Source of the DNA: Pseudocoprococcus catus
GTDB lineage: Bacteria > Bacillota > Clostridia > Lachnospirales > Lachnospiraceae
Assembly: GCF_019734885.1 (NCBI RefSeq)
Contig: NZ_JAAXCM010000065.1
Coordinates: forward strand, 1 to 64,000
DNA: 64,000 nt
Reading direction: 5' to 3'
Below are positions 25,932-34,336 of the stretch, piece by piece. The position numbers and the translations under genes were made by a program. Within the stretch, counting starts at the first letter, position 1. Every line of letters begins with the position of its first letter. Below the pieces are notes generated by a model, which was not told the origin of the DNA, did no database searches, and worked only from the letters and a program-made list of their open reading frames with translations.

Positions 25932-27416
25932 ATGGCTTGTACTACAATTCTTGTCGGCAAAAAAGCGTCCTATGACGGCTCTACCATGATTGCCCGCAAC
26001 GACGACTCACCATCCGGCAGATTTACCCCAAAGAAATACGTGGTGGTTCACCCTGATGAACAGCCCCGCAAATACATATCTGTCCTTTCCCATGTGGAAA
26101 TCGACCTTCCGGACAATCCGATGCGTTATACCGCTGTACCCAACGCCCTTGAAGGCGATGGTATCTGGGCGGCCAGCGGCGTCAATGAAGCCAATGTGGC
26201 CATGACAGCCACAGAAACTATTACTTCCAATCCGAGAGTTCTGGGTGCTGATCCACTGGTTGTCTATCAGCCGGCCAAAGATGAACAGGAAGAGGTTAAA
26301 GGCGGTATCGGCGAGGAAGATATTGTATGCCTGGTTCTGCCTTATATTCGCAGTGCCCGTGAAGGTGTCAAACGCCTCGGCAGCCTGCTTGAACAGTACG
26401 GCACTTATGAAATGAACGGCATTGCTTTTCAGGATGCGGAGGAGATCTGGTGGCTTGAGACTATCGGCGGTCATCACTGGATGGCCCGCAAAGTGCCGGA
26501 TGATGTCTATGTAATCATGCCAAATCAGCTTGGTATTGACCAGTTCAATCTGGAAGATGCTTTTTCCGAGCAGAAAGAATATATGTGTTCTGCCGATTTG
26601 AAAGATTTTATTGAAAAATACCATCTGAATCTGGCTATGGACGGCGTTCTCAATCCGAGAGATGCTTTCGGCAGTCATGACGATTCTGATCATGTTTACA
26701 ATACCCCACGTGCATGGTATATGGGTCGCTGCCTGAATCCGCACACATGGCGCTGGGACGGTCCGGCTGCAGATTTCACACCATATTCCGACAATATTCC
26801 ATGGTGCATGGTGCCTGAAAAGAAAGTCACCGTTGAGGATGTGAAATATGTCCTCTCCTCCCACTTCCAGGGAACACCATACGACCCTTATGCCGGATAC
26901 GGGGAAAGCAATATGCGGGGTGCCTACCGTTCCATCGGCATCAACCGCAATGACTTTATGTCCCTGATTCAGATTAACGATAACCGTCCTGATGACATCA
27001 AAGCTATTCAGTGGCTTGCATTTGCTTCCAACGCTTTCAACGTGATGGTGCCGTTTTATGCCGATATCGAGACAACTCCGGATTATCTCTCCAACACCAC
27101 CGGTGAAGTCTCCACAGACAACTTCTACTGGTCCAGCCGAATGATCGCTGCTATGGCCGACGCTTCCTATAAGAAATCTGTCTTCCATATTGAGCGTTAT
27201 CAGGAACATGTCCTGTCCAAAGGACACGAAATCATCAACCGTTATGACGATATGATCCAGAACGAGGCAGATACGGATAAACATCTTGCATTAAAACATG
27301 AAGCGAATCAGGCTGTCGCTGATATGCTGAAAGCAGCCACTTCTGATACATTGGGTAAGGTGCTCTATGAACTCAGCAATGAGATGAAGAATGCTTATTC
27401 CAGGTCGGATGCTTAA
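25932..27416 (+). CDS. Peptidase family C69 dipeptidase
   Basis: The 494-residue protein starts MACTTILVGKKAS; cysteine 3 is the expected N-terminal nucleophile of Ntn-type C69 dipeptidases (PepD-like), exposed after removal of the first residues. GSTMIARNDD follows as in the family. WWLETIGGHHW and NFYWSSRMIAA are also family-like. It has AAGGAGG before the ATG and no signal peptide. It should cleave dipeptides in the cytoplasm. Confidence 0.95.
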   Translation: MACTTILVGKKASYDGSTMIARNDDSPSGRFTPKKYVVVHPDEQPRKYISVLSHVEIDLPDNPMRYTAVPNALEGDGIWAASGVNEANVAMTATETITSNPRVLGADPLVVYQPAKDEQEEVKGGIGEEDIVCLVLPYIRSAREGVKRLGSLLEQYGTYEMNGIAFQDAEEIWWLETIGGHHWMARKVPDDVYVIMPNQLGIDQFNLEDAFSEQKEYMCSADLKDFIEKYHLNLAMDGVLNPRDAFGSHDDSDHVYNTPRAWYMGRCLNPHTWRWDGPAADFTPYSDNIPWCMVPEKKVTVEDVKYVLSSHFQGTPYDPYAGYGESNMRGAYRSIGINRNDFMSLIQINDNRPDDIKAIQWLAFASNAFNVMVPFYADIETTPDYLSNTTGEVSTDNFYWSSRMIAAMADASYKKSVFHIERYQEHVLSKGHEIINRYDDMIQNEADTDKHLALKHEANQAVADMLKAATSDTLGKVLYELSNEMKNAYSRSDA

Positions 27417-27488
27417 TTTCGTACGATTTAATTGATATTTTCGTTCGTTTTTGTTGTAATAATATATATCAATCAAAGGAGGAGTATC

Positions 27489-27734
27489 ATGACTATTACT
27501 GCTACCGAATTAAAAAATAGCCTTGGAAAGTATTTAACTCTTGCCGCCACTGAAGATATTTTTATTACCAAAAACGGTAAAACAATTGCCAAACTCACAT
27601 CTCCCTATCAAAACAAATTAGATACGGTAGATGCTCTTTTTGGTTCTATCCCAGATACAATTACATTTGAAGAAGCACGAAAGGAGCAATTCTGGAATCT
27701 ATTGAAAAATGATGATGTCAATGATATCTATTAA
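27489..27734 (+). CDS. Phd/YefM-type antitoxin (orphan)
   Basis: The start at 27489 has AAAGGAGG upstream. The 81-residue protein has the prevent-host-death N-terminus: TATELKNSLGKYLTLA and FITKNGKTIAKLTSP, then an acidic partly unfolded tail. A toxin would normally follow in the same orientation, but the next 50 bp are empty. A toxin C-terminus is found on the opposite strand. Confidence 0.85.
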   Translation: MTITATELKNSLGKYLTLAATEDIFITKNGKTIAKLTSPYQNKLDTVDALFGSIPDTITFEEARKEQFWNLLKNDDVNDIY

Positions 27735-27785
27735 TTCTCTGCTCAGTATATCTTGAATAATTTTGGAATGTTCAATCTGGCACGC

Positions 27786-27852
27786 AAAAAGCTGCACCTG
27801 CAGATACATTCATTCTTTAAAAGAATTTTCTGTCTGCAGACGCAGCCTTTTT
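27786..27852. terminator. Strong bidirectional terminator
   Basis: AAAAAGCTGC..CTGCAGA pairs with TCTGCAG..GCAGCcTTTTT. It serves the antitoxin gene on the plus strand and the toxin remnant or sdp operon on the minus strand. Confidence 0.75.
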
Positions 27853-27952
27853 ATAATTTACCCCGATAGTTTTCAAACTGATGAAATACGCCAAGTATAT
27901 TGACACAATCATCATTGATATCAAAAACTATAATATTTTTGTCTGTCCATTT
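27851..27952 (-). pseudogene. Remnant of a RelE/ParE toxin C-terminus
   Basis: A 33-codon frame between two stops reads KWTDKNIIVFDINDDCVNIL and ends FHQFENYRGKL. The pattern IVF.I..D.V.IL...HQ...Y is typical for the last strands of RelE/ParE toxins. No start codon or N-terminus remains. It lies in inverse orientation to the neighbouring Phd antitoxin. Confidence 0.55.
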
Positions 27953-27965
27953 TCAATCTGATTCT

Positions 27966-28613
27966 CTATCCCATCTTTTTCCTGTAAAGCAGATACGAAT
28001 ACACCGCAACTGGAATCGTTGCCAGAAGGATCAGAGCTATCGTTACAATTTCAAACTGAGCAATCGGCAAAAATCCAACTATGATCTCCAAAACACCGCA
28101 CAGCATCCAAATCTTTCCTGCAAACCGGTGCGTTCTATCCCAGTTCTCCGTATCACTCAGTGTCCATGGCAGCTTGATACCAATTGTATAATTCTGGCGG
28201 CATTTCGGCAGATAGTTACCGATGACAATGAATATCACACCGAGCAGCAGATTGGCCATAAAATTGATATTCACCCATGGCCAGTTCAGAGCCGTACCAT
28301 AAATCGTAACCCCCACAAAAACAGAAACAACAGGGCAAATCCAAAGCACCAGTCGATAAATCTTACTGCTGATATTTTTCCGTCGTGGATCAACGCTTGT
28401 AATAATGGCAGCGAACCAATGGCAGGCGAATATAACAAGATAAATAAATGTCACGCCCCACAATTTGCTCTGGTAAGAATCAGCTACGCCTTCACTATTA
28501 AAATGCACCGGTATCTGTTCCGGCAACTGATGCCACAGAAGCAGCCCCACCAGTACAGGCAGTAAAATAATCAGACTTGTAATCATTAAAATACGCTTAT
28601 TCTCCTTGATCAT
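27966..28613 (-). CDS. sdpI: SdpI-family membrane protein
   Basis: The 215-residue protein has about six membrane segments. DUF1648 is at the N-terminus (LWHQLPEQIPVHFNSEG, residues 27-43), and the SdpI domain follows (NLLLGVIFIVIGNYLPKCRQNYTIGIKLPWTL). SdpI proteins give immunity to, or sense, the SdpC toxin in Bacillus. No sdpC-like gene is visible here. It overlaps the sdpR gene by 17 bp. Confidence 0.92.
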   Translation of the reverse strand: MIKENKRILMITSLIILLPVLVGLLLWHQLPEQIPVHFNSEGVADSYQSKLWGVTFIYLVIFACHWFAAIITSVDPRRKNISSKIYRLVLWICPVVSVFVGVTIYGTALNWPWVNINFMANLLLGVIFIVIGNYLPKCRQNYTIGIKLPWTLSDTENWDRTHRFAGKIWMLCGVLEIIVGFLPIAQFEIVTIALILLATIPVAVYSYLLYRKKMG

Positions 28614-28881
28614 CAGAAGAACCTCCCTTCAATTCCGAAAGCCACAGCATTACTTCCTCTACGACAGAAGTGTTCAGCGTGTAATAAATATAATTCTTCT
28701 CCTTCGTCTCAAAAATAAGCCCGGCTTTCTTCAAAATATTCAAATGATAGGAAATCGTCGCTCCCGTCATATCAAAATGCGAACCGATCTCTCCGGCAGA
28801 CATCCGTCCTTCCCGAAGCAGCATCAGGATATCCCTTCGCACAGAATCAGACAATGCCTTGAATGTCTCAGCAAATCCCAT
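28597..28881 (-). CDS. sdpR: SdpR/ArsR-family autorepressor
   Basis: The start at 28881 follows AAAGGATGG; a start seven codons earlier lacks a site. The 94-residue winged-helix protein reads ETFKALSDSVRRDILMLL and MTGATISYHLNILKKAGLI. It lacks the ArsR metal cysteines. It should repress its own operon through two palindromes just upstream. The SdpI partner may sequester it at the membrane. Confidence 0.93.
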   Translation of the reverse strand: MGFAETFKALSDSVRRDILMLLREGRMSAGEIGSHFDMTGATISYHLNILKKAGLIFETKEKNYIYYTLNTSVVEEVMLWLSELKGGSSDDQGE

Positions 28882-28910
28882 AACCACCATCCTTTTTACC
28901 ATTTAAAGCT

Positions 28911-28986
28911 ATTTAGAAATATTTCTAAATACAGTATATATCCGTCGCCCTTCCCTGTCAATAGCTATTTAGATATTTTTCTAAAT
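28911..28986 (-). promoter_or_regulatory. Two SdpR operator palindromes
   Basis: A perfect 20-bp palindrome ATTTAGAAATATTTCTAAAT (28911-28930) and a near copy (28967-28986) 36 bp further out. The first starts 30 bp before the sdpR start. Confidence 0.8.
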
Positions 28987-29148
28987 ACTAGTCTTATTCT
29001 TCTTTTCTATGGAGAAGTTACAAATAACTGTTGTAGATTCAATAATAGATGTGCGATAATAGATTTTAGAGTCCAATTGATGCTTATCTGATCATTCGGG
29101 CTCAGACTTATTATAACTATATTTATCATAAAAGAGGTTTTTGGAAAT

Positions 29149-29904
29149 ATGAATGAAATCATTAATGCGCTTTATCAAAGGAAATCCGTCCGGGTTTTCA
29201 CAGATGACCCTATCACAGATGAAGATAAGAAACTGATCCTGACATCCGCCATCCAGGCGCCATCCGCCGGATGCCAGCTGCTCTACACCATTCTGGATAT
29301 CACCGATCAGATTAAAAAAGATCGTTTAGCTGACCTTTGCGATCATCAGTCTTTCATTGCCGCAGGGCAGATGGTACTGATTTTCTGTGCCGACTGTCAG
29401 AAATGGGATGCTTTCTATAAGGAGGCCGGGATCTCACCGCGCCGTCCCGGTGCCGGTGATCTGCTCCTTGCTGTGGAAGATGCCATGATTGCTGCGCAGA
29501 ATGCAGTTGTTGCAGCTGAAAGTCTCGGCATCGGCTCCTGCTATATCGGCGACATTATGGAGAATGTCGAAGAAATCCGGACACTGCTGGCACTCCCGGA
29601 ATATGTCTATCCAGCCTGTATGCTTGTATTCGGACATCCCACAGCGCAGCAACAAAACCGTACGAAACCATCCCGTTTTGATCTGAGTGATATTGTCTGC
29701 GAAAATGCTTATCAGGCAAAAGAAAGCAGCGATATCCGCCGGATGTTTGCAGGCCGCACCGGTCTTCAAGGCTATGATGCCTGGATGCAGGCATTCTGCA
29801 ATCGCAAATATGAATCTGCTTTTTCAAGAGAAATGAACCGTTCCATGGAGATTTATCTGAAACCATTTTTAGAAAAGGAAGGAGTCTCCGACCTTGAAAA
29901 ATAA
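29149..29904 (+). CDS. Nitroreductase family protein
   Basis: The 251-residue FMN protein has the family pattern: RKSVRVFTDDPITDEDK, AIQAPSAGCQLLY, AAQNAVVAAESLGIGSCYIGD and YPACMLVFGHP. It should reduce nitro compounds, flavins or quinones with NAD(P)H. Its end overlaps the MATE gene by 11 bp. The pair may detoxify and export a compound (inference). Confidence 0.93.
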   Translation: MNEIINALYQRKSVRVFTDDPITDEDKKLILTSAIQAPSAGCQLLYTILDITDQIKKDRLADLCDHQSFIAAGQMVLIFCADCQKWDAFYKEAGISPRRPGAGDLLLAVEDAMIAAQNAVVAAESLGIGSCYIGDIMENVEEIRTLLALPEYVYPACMLVFGHPTAQQQNRTKPSRFDLSDIVCENAYQAKESSDIRRMFAGRTGLQGYDAWMQAFCNRKYESAFSREMNRSMEIYLKPFLEKEGVSDLEK

Positions 29905-31261
29905 TAAATTTGAAATTGATATGTGCAATGGCTCCATCATGGACAAATTGATTTCTTTTGCCCTGCCGCTGATGGTATCCAGCATCCTGCAGCTGATGTT
30001 CAATGCTGTTGATATTATTGTCATCGGCCGTTTCAGCGGCAGCCAGTCATTGGCCGCTGTGGGTTCCACAACCGCACTGATTGCCGTATTTACCAATCTG
30101 TTTATCGGTATTTCCCTTGGGGCCAATGTTCTGGCAGCACGCTTTTATGCTGCCGGAAGGCACAAGGAAATGTCCGAAACTGTTCATACAGCCATCACCC
30201 TGGCTTTGATCAGTGGTATCCTGATGGCGGTAATCGGCCAGCTTTTTGCCCGAGGTGCCCTTGAACTGATGGCAACCCCGGATGATGTCATCAATCTGTC
30301 ATCCCTGTATCTGCGTATTTATTTCCTGGGCATGCCGTTTTTCATGCTATACAACTATGGCGCAGCAATATTGCGTGCCGTCGGTGATACCAAAAGGCCT
30401 TTATTTTTCCTGATCATATCCGGATCCGTCAATGCCATCCTGAATCTGCTCCTTGTCATTGTTTTTCATCTGGATGTGGCCGGTGTCGCTATTTCGACAG
30501 TTATTGCACAGATGATCTCATGTACCCTTGTCCTGACCTGTCTTTACCGTTCCGACAGCAGTTACCAGCTTCGCTTTTCAAAGCTGAAAATCCAACCCCT
30601 GTATATGAAACAGATTTTTCAGGTGGGTGTTCCTGCAGGTATCCAGAGTACCGTCATTAACTTTTCTAATGTACTGCTGCAGTCCTCTGTCAACTCTTTC
30701 GGTTCGACAGCCATGGCCGGTTACACCGCCGCCAACAATATTTTCGGATTTATGTACGTTTCCGTCAATGCCGTCACACAGGCCTGCATGAGTTTTACCA
30801 GTCAGAATTACGGTGTCGGCAAGTGTAAGCGAATGGACCTGGTACTCCGGGACTGTATGATTCTGTCCGTTTCCGTATCGCTCATCATGGGCATCCTTGT
30901 CTATGTTTTCGGACCGGAACTGCTGCACATTTACACTTCTGAAGAAGATGTTATCCAATGCGGTATGGAAATTCTTACCTACACCACCCTGACTTACTTC
31001 TTCTGCGGACTGATGGATCTGTTCCCGGGTGCCCTGCGCGGTATGGGCCATTCCACTGTGCCAATGATCCTGTCCATTGTAGGAACCGTGGGCTTAAGAA
31101 TCGTATGGATTTTCCTGCTGTTCCCGCACAACCGATCACTGGATTTCCTGTTTATTTCCTACCCGGCTTCATGGATTCTGACATTTATCATGCAGATCAT
31201 CTGCTTCTACTTCGTAAGGAAAAAAGTTCATCGGGAATTAAAAGCACATTTTGCCGTTTAA
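29894..31261 (+). CDS. MATE-family efflux transporter
   Basis: The 455-residue protein has twelve membrane segments in two halves. Family marks are MLQLMFNAVDIIVIGRFSGS-type stretch near residue 33 and GVPAGIQSTVINFSNVLLQ near 245. It exports cationic drugs or metabolites using Na+ or H+. It starts inside the nitroreductase gene with AAGGAGT before the initiator (TTG) codon. Confidence 0.94.
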   Translation: MKNNKFEIDMCNGSIMDKLISFALPLMVSSILQLMFNAVDIIVIGRFSGSQSLAAVGSTTALIAVFTNLFIGISLGANVLAARFYAAGRHKEMSETVHTAITLALISGILMAVIGQLFARGALELMATPDDVINLSSLYLRIYFLGMPFFMLYNYGAAILRAVGDTKRPLFFLIISGSVNAILNLLLVIVFHLDVAGVAISTVIAQMISCTLVLTCLYRSDSSYQLRFSKLKIQPLYMKQIFQVGVPAGIQSTVINFSNVLLQSSVNSFGSTAMAGYTAANNIFGFMYVSVNAVTQACMSFTSQNYGVGKCKRMDLVLRDCMILSVSVSLIMGILVYVFGPELLHIYTSEEDVIQCGMEILTYTTLTYFFCGLMDLFPGALRGMGHSTVPMILSIVGTVGLRIVWIFLLFPHNRSLDFLFISYPASWILTFIMQIICFYFVRKKVHRELKAHFAV

Positions 31262-31267
31262 AATAAA

Positions 31268-31411
31268 TGTAACTGTTCAGAGCTAACCTCCAAAATGCTA
31301 CGCATTTCGTCGGTGTGGCGTATCCGCCAAATAAAATTTCAAAAACAGTCTTAAAAATGCAAGCATTTTATACCTGTTTTTTGAAATTTTGCTTGGCTCT
31401 GAACAGTTACA
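31268..31411. mobile_element. MITE-like element copy 1
   Basis: 144 bp with perfect 16-bp terminal inverted repeats (TGTAACTGTTCAGAGC / GCTCTGAACAGTTACA) and a 6-bp direct repeat AATAAA on each side. The first 65 bp match the copy at 50588-50733 in reverse orientation. The inner part is an imperfect palindrome (AAAATTTC...GAAATTTT) centred on ATGCAAGCAT. It has no coding capacity. Confidence 0.85.
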
Positions 31412-31424
31412 AATAAATACATAT

Positions 31425-31460
31425 ATCCTCTCTTCACCATACTTTCGGTAAAGAGGGGAT
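31425..31460 (+). terminator. Terminator after the MATE gene
   Basis: ATCCTCTCTTCACC pairs with GGTAAAGAGGGGAT, and a TTTTTTT run lies about 15 nt further on. It lies between the MITE-like element and the bile salt hydrolase gene. Confidence 0.5.
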
Positions 31461-31585
31461 ACACTCTTTCATCATTTTTTTATCGTATTATTTTTTATTA
31501 TAGCTTATATGGTACTTATTGATTTTACGGGATATCGAAGACTGATCAACTTTTTCTAATCTTTAAAACGACAGCTCCCTGTTTT

Positions 31586-32560
31586 TTAGTTCTGAATCAA
31601 AATTTTTTCTTCCTGCAGCATCGGATAGCGCACCAGCATCTCTCCATTCAGATTTTCTTTCTGCATATCCACAGCTGTAATCTGATGATTCGTATAAGTT
31701 GTATAATAATAAATACCTTTGCTGACATTCATGCAAGCCGTGTAAATCGTTATTTCATAATGACCTTCGGACACTTCGCAGCAGCCTCTCTGCTGCTCCA
31801 CCGATCCCATAATATGAAAGACCTGATTGACACTTTCTACTTCAGAGTTCCCGGATAAAGCATTCATTTTCACAAAAGCCGCACGGACAAAACGTGAAGA
31901 GGAAGACAAGTCACCCGGCAATCCAAGAGCACCCATGCCCCTGCTGTAACTGCCAAGATCCAATTTGTCCGAAAAGTTGTTGGATGGCTGTTTCGGTGAC
32001 AGTGCCATATAATCATTCAGCCTGAAAAGCTGCTTGTCAAAGGGCGGATTATTCGTCATCACACCCACCGGATTATCATAAATATGCAGGCCGTCTTTCA
32101 TACACTCCATGGTAATAGCCTCATTGGCATCCGCGATCAGCCAGTGAAGCTGGGCATTTGGAAACTGCGGACTGAAAACCGTATCCACAATATTCAACGT
32201 CTCAACCAGATTTCTCACATCCGCCACACTGGCACACTGCCCCAACAGCCATGGAATCAGCTCAAATACTGCAATATTATCCTTGTCATCCATCGGCTGA
32301 CCATAAGCAGCATTCCCCACAAAATTCAAACCCGCCATAGCAAGTCCCTTTTCATTGACACCTTCATAATAAAGGGGATAATTCTCTGCCACGTGGGCCA
32401 TACCGATCATCGCATAATGATCCTCAAGCACCGCACCATGTTTGAAATGGAAGGGATAGTATCTCGGTGTAATGGTGATTTCTTCACCATAGGAAAACTC
32501 GTAATCCAAAGTTCTTCCCATGTAAAAATCTTTTGTTTGATAAGTTGCCGCTGTACACAT
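31586..32560 (-). CDS. bsh: Bile salt hydrolase (choloylglycine hydrolase)
   Basis: The start at 32560 is set by AGGAGG 5 nt upstream and exposes Cys2. The 324-residue Ntn hydrolase has the active-site set C2, R16, D19, N171 in GVMTNNPPFDKQLF, and R223 in SSSSRFVRAAF. YPLYYEGVNEKGLAMAGLNF at 61-80 matches true bile salt hydrolases more than penicillin acylases. It deconjugates glycine- or taurine-bile acids in the cytoplasm. It starts 13 bp after thiE with no terminator between, so it appears to belong to the TPP-riboswitch operon. Confidence 0.93.
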   Translation of the reverse strand: MCTAATYQTKDFYMGRTLDYEFSYGEEITITPRYYPFHFKHGAVLEDHYAMIGMAHVAENYPLYYEGVNEKGLAMAGLNFVGNAAYGQPMDDKDNIAVFELIPWLLGQCASVADVRNLVETLNIVDTVFSPQFPNAQLHWLIADANEAITMECMKDGLHIYDNPVGVMTNNPPFDKQLFRLNDYMALSPKQPSNNFSDKLDLGSYSRGMGALGLPGDLSSSSRFVRAAFVKMNALSGNSEVESVNQVFHIMGSVEQQRGCCEVSEGHYEITIYTACMNVSKGIYYYTTYTNHQITAVDMQKENLNGEMLVRYPMLQEEKILIQN

Positions 32561-32573
32561 GCAACTGCCTCCT

Positions 32574-33209
32574 TTATACGATTGCTTCAACAGCTGCCTT
32601 CAAAGCAGCTGTTGCTTTCTTAATATCTTTCTGTGCATAAATGGCACTGATGACTGCCACACCGTCAATGCCGCTGCCCGCCAGTTTGACAACATTCTCC
32701 TGTGTAATGCCTCCGATGGCTACAACAGGAATGGATACAGCCTCACAGATGGCTTTTAATGTGTCATAGGAAACTTCTGCTGCATCATCCTTGGAAGTTG
32801 TCGGAAAGACTGCACCGACACCAAGATAATCGGCTCCGTGCTTCTCAGCCAGAATAGCCTGCTCCACAGTCTGTGTTGAAACACCGATGATCTTGTCCGG
32901 GCCTAATTTGGCACGTACATCTCCGGCTTCCATATCACTCTGCCCCACATGAACACCGTCTGCATTCATGGCAACGGCGATATCCACATTGTCATTAATG
33001 ATAAATGGTACTTTATATTCCTTACAGAGTTTCTGCAGTTCTTTGGCTTCTTCAAGGAAATGAGCCTCATCCAGTGTCTTCTCTCTCAGCTGAAGAAATG
33101 TCACACCGCCATCCAGACTTTCTTTGACCACTTCATATAATGTCCGCCCATTTAACCAATGGCGGTCTGTAACTGCATACAATAACAAATCTTCTTTAGC
33201 GCACTTCAT
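32574..33209 (-). CDS. thiE: Thiamine-phosphate synthase
   Basis: The 211-residue TIM-barrel enzyme joins HMP-PP and THZ-P to thiamine phosphate. Marks are YAVTDRHWLNG at the N-terminus, LQLREK near 41, INDNVDIA, GVHVGQSDM, and VFPTTSKDDA, with GIDGVAVISAI at the C-terminus. It overlaps thiM by 14 bp. Confidence 0.97.
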   Translation of the reverse strand: MKCAKEDLLLYAVTDRHWLNGRTLYEVVKESLDGGVTFLQLREKTLDEAHFLEEAKELQKLCKEYKVPFIINDNVDIAVAMNADGVHVGQSDMEAGDVRAKLGPDKIIGVSTQTVEQAILAEKHGADYLGVGAVFPTTSKDDAAEVSYDTLKAICEAVSIPVVAIGGITQENVVKLAGSGIDGVAVISAIYAQKDIKKATAALKAAVEAIV

Positions 33210-34017
33210 ATTTTGCCCCCTTATCTAAAGTTGATACATCCATATTGTAAACTGCATCGATAATACGGTTACGGTAAGTAGAGTTACCGTCGCCTTCCTG
33301 CATTCTGCTCCATCCAATCTCACCTGCAAGACCCATGGTGCATACAGCAGCAGCTGCTGCTTCCAGATGATTGTCCGGATTCGCCACCAGAAATGCTGTC
33401 ATCATGCCGGACAGCTGACAGCCTGTACCTGTAATCTTACCCATCTCCGGTCTGCCGTTGCGAATCACATAGCATTTCTCACCATCGGACACAAGATCAA
33501 TAGCACCTGTAATGGCGACAATGGAACCGGATTTTGCGGCAAACTGCTTGACGAACTGAACTGCCTGATCCAGTGTTTCCTCAGTTACAACATCTGCTAC
33601 ATCCGCGTCCACACCCTTTGTGGTACCGCTTCCCAGGGCCAGTGTCTTAATCTCGGAAATATTGCCTCTGATCACCGTCAGTTTCAGCTGTTCCATCAGC
33701 TGAACCGCTGTATTCGTACGAAGGGCCGATGCACCGGCACCTACAGGATCCAGAAGGATTGGATGATTCAATTCATTCGCTTTCCTTCCTGCACGGAACA
33801 TACCTTCAATACTGCTCTTTGTTAACGTGCCGATATTGATATTCAGGCCGCCGCAGATGGATGTGATATCTTCCACATCTTCCGGCTCCGCAGACATAAT
33901 CGGGCTGCCGCCGCAGGCCAGCAGTATATTAGCTACATCATTGACTGTTACATAATTCGTAATATTATGAACAAGCGGAACATTCTTTCTCACATTCTCA
34001 ATACAATTTCCAAGCAT
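33196..34017 (-). CDS. thiM: Hydroxyethylthiazole kinase
   Basis: The 273-residue ribokinase-fold enzyme phosphorylates the thiazole alcohol in thiamine salvage. Marks are PLVHNITNYVTVNDVAN, LLDPVGAGAS and GKITGTGCQLSG with the catalytic cysteine region. AAAAGGAG precedes the ATG. It is first in a riboswitch-led operon with thiE and bsh. Confidence 0.97.
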   Translation of the reverse strand: MLGNCIENVRKNVPLVHNITNYVTVNDVANILLACGGSPIMSAEPEDVEDITSICGGLNINIGTLTKSSIEGMFRAGRKANELNHPILLDPVGAGASALRTNTAVQLMEQLKLTVIRGNISEIKTLALGSGTTKGVDADVADVVTEETLDQAVQFVKQFAAKSGSIVAITGAIDLVSDGEKCYVIRNGRPEMGKITGTGCQLSGMMTAFLVANPDNHLEAAAAAVCTMGLAGEIGWSRMQEGDGNSTYRNRIIDAVYNMDVSTLDKGAKYEVR

Positions 34018-34098
34018 TTTCTTACGCTCCTTTTAATCTTTGCTTCATTTTCCGAAATTATTCACAAGTTTTCTACCTGAATATCCGGAAAACAAATA

Positions 34099-34126
34099 AC
34101 GGATATGCCCCGAAAGACATATCCGC
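34099..34126 (-). terminator. Riboswitch-linked terminator hairpin
   Basis: On the minus strand GCGGATATG / CATATCCG with a short loop is followed by TTATTTGTTTT, 40 nt after the aptamer. It fits TPP-controlled premature termination before thiM. Confidence 0.65.
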
Positions 34127-34166
34127 ATCAAAATTCTCATTCGCTTTATGCGACGGTGTGCATACA

Positions 34167-34252
34167 TATCCCTACGTTGGCATGATCCAAATCAGGTTAT
34201 GGGTCCAGGCGGCTCAGCCTGTTCTCAGCCTGCTCCGGCAGACTCCCCGCTG
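34167..34252 (-). promoter_or_regulatory. TPP riboswitch (THI element)
   Basis: On the minus strand the aptamer shows GGGGAGT, the CTGAGA core (complement at 34223-34228), ACCC, ACCTGATTTGGATCATGCC, and ACGTAGGGA (complement at 34169-34177). These are the conserved blocks of the TPP aptamer. It should lower expression of thiM-thiE-bsh when TPP is plentiful. Confidence 0.93.
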
Positions 34253-34261
34253 TCACACTCT

Positions 34262-34290
34262 ATTATAGCGTTATCACACTGTATTTGCAA
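34262..34290 (-). promoter_or_regulatory. Promoter of the thiM-thiE-bsh operon
   Basis: On the minus strand, TTGCAA, 17-bp spacer, TATAAT, a few bases before the aptamer. Confidence 0.8.
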
Positions 34291-34336
34291 GGATAACACA
34301 ATAAAACTCCATCTCCGGATGGGCATTCAGTTTTTT

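Noticed and set aside
26007-27284. 425-codon minus-strand frame opposite the C69 dipeptidase
   Set aside because: It is a shadow of the well-conserved plus-strand peptidase gene, with no ribosome site and low-complexity composition.
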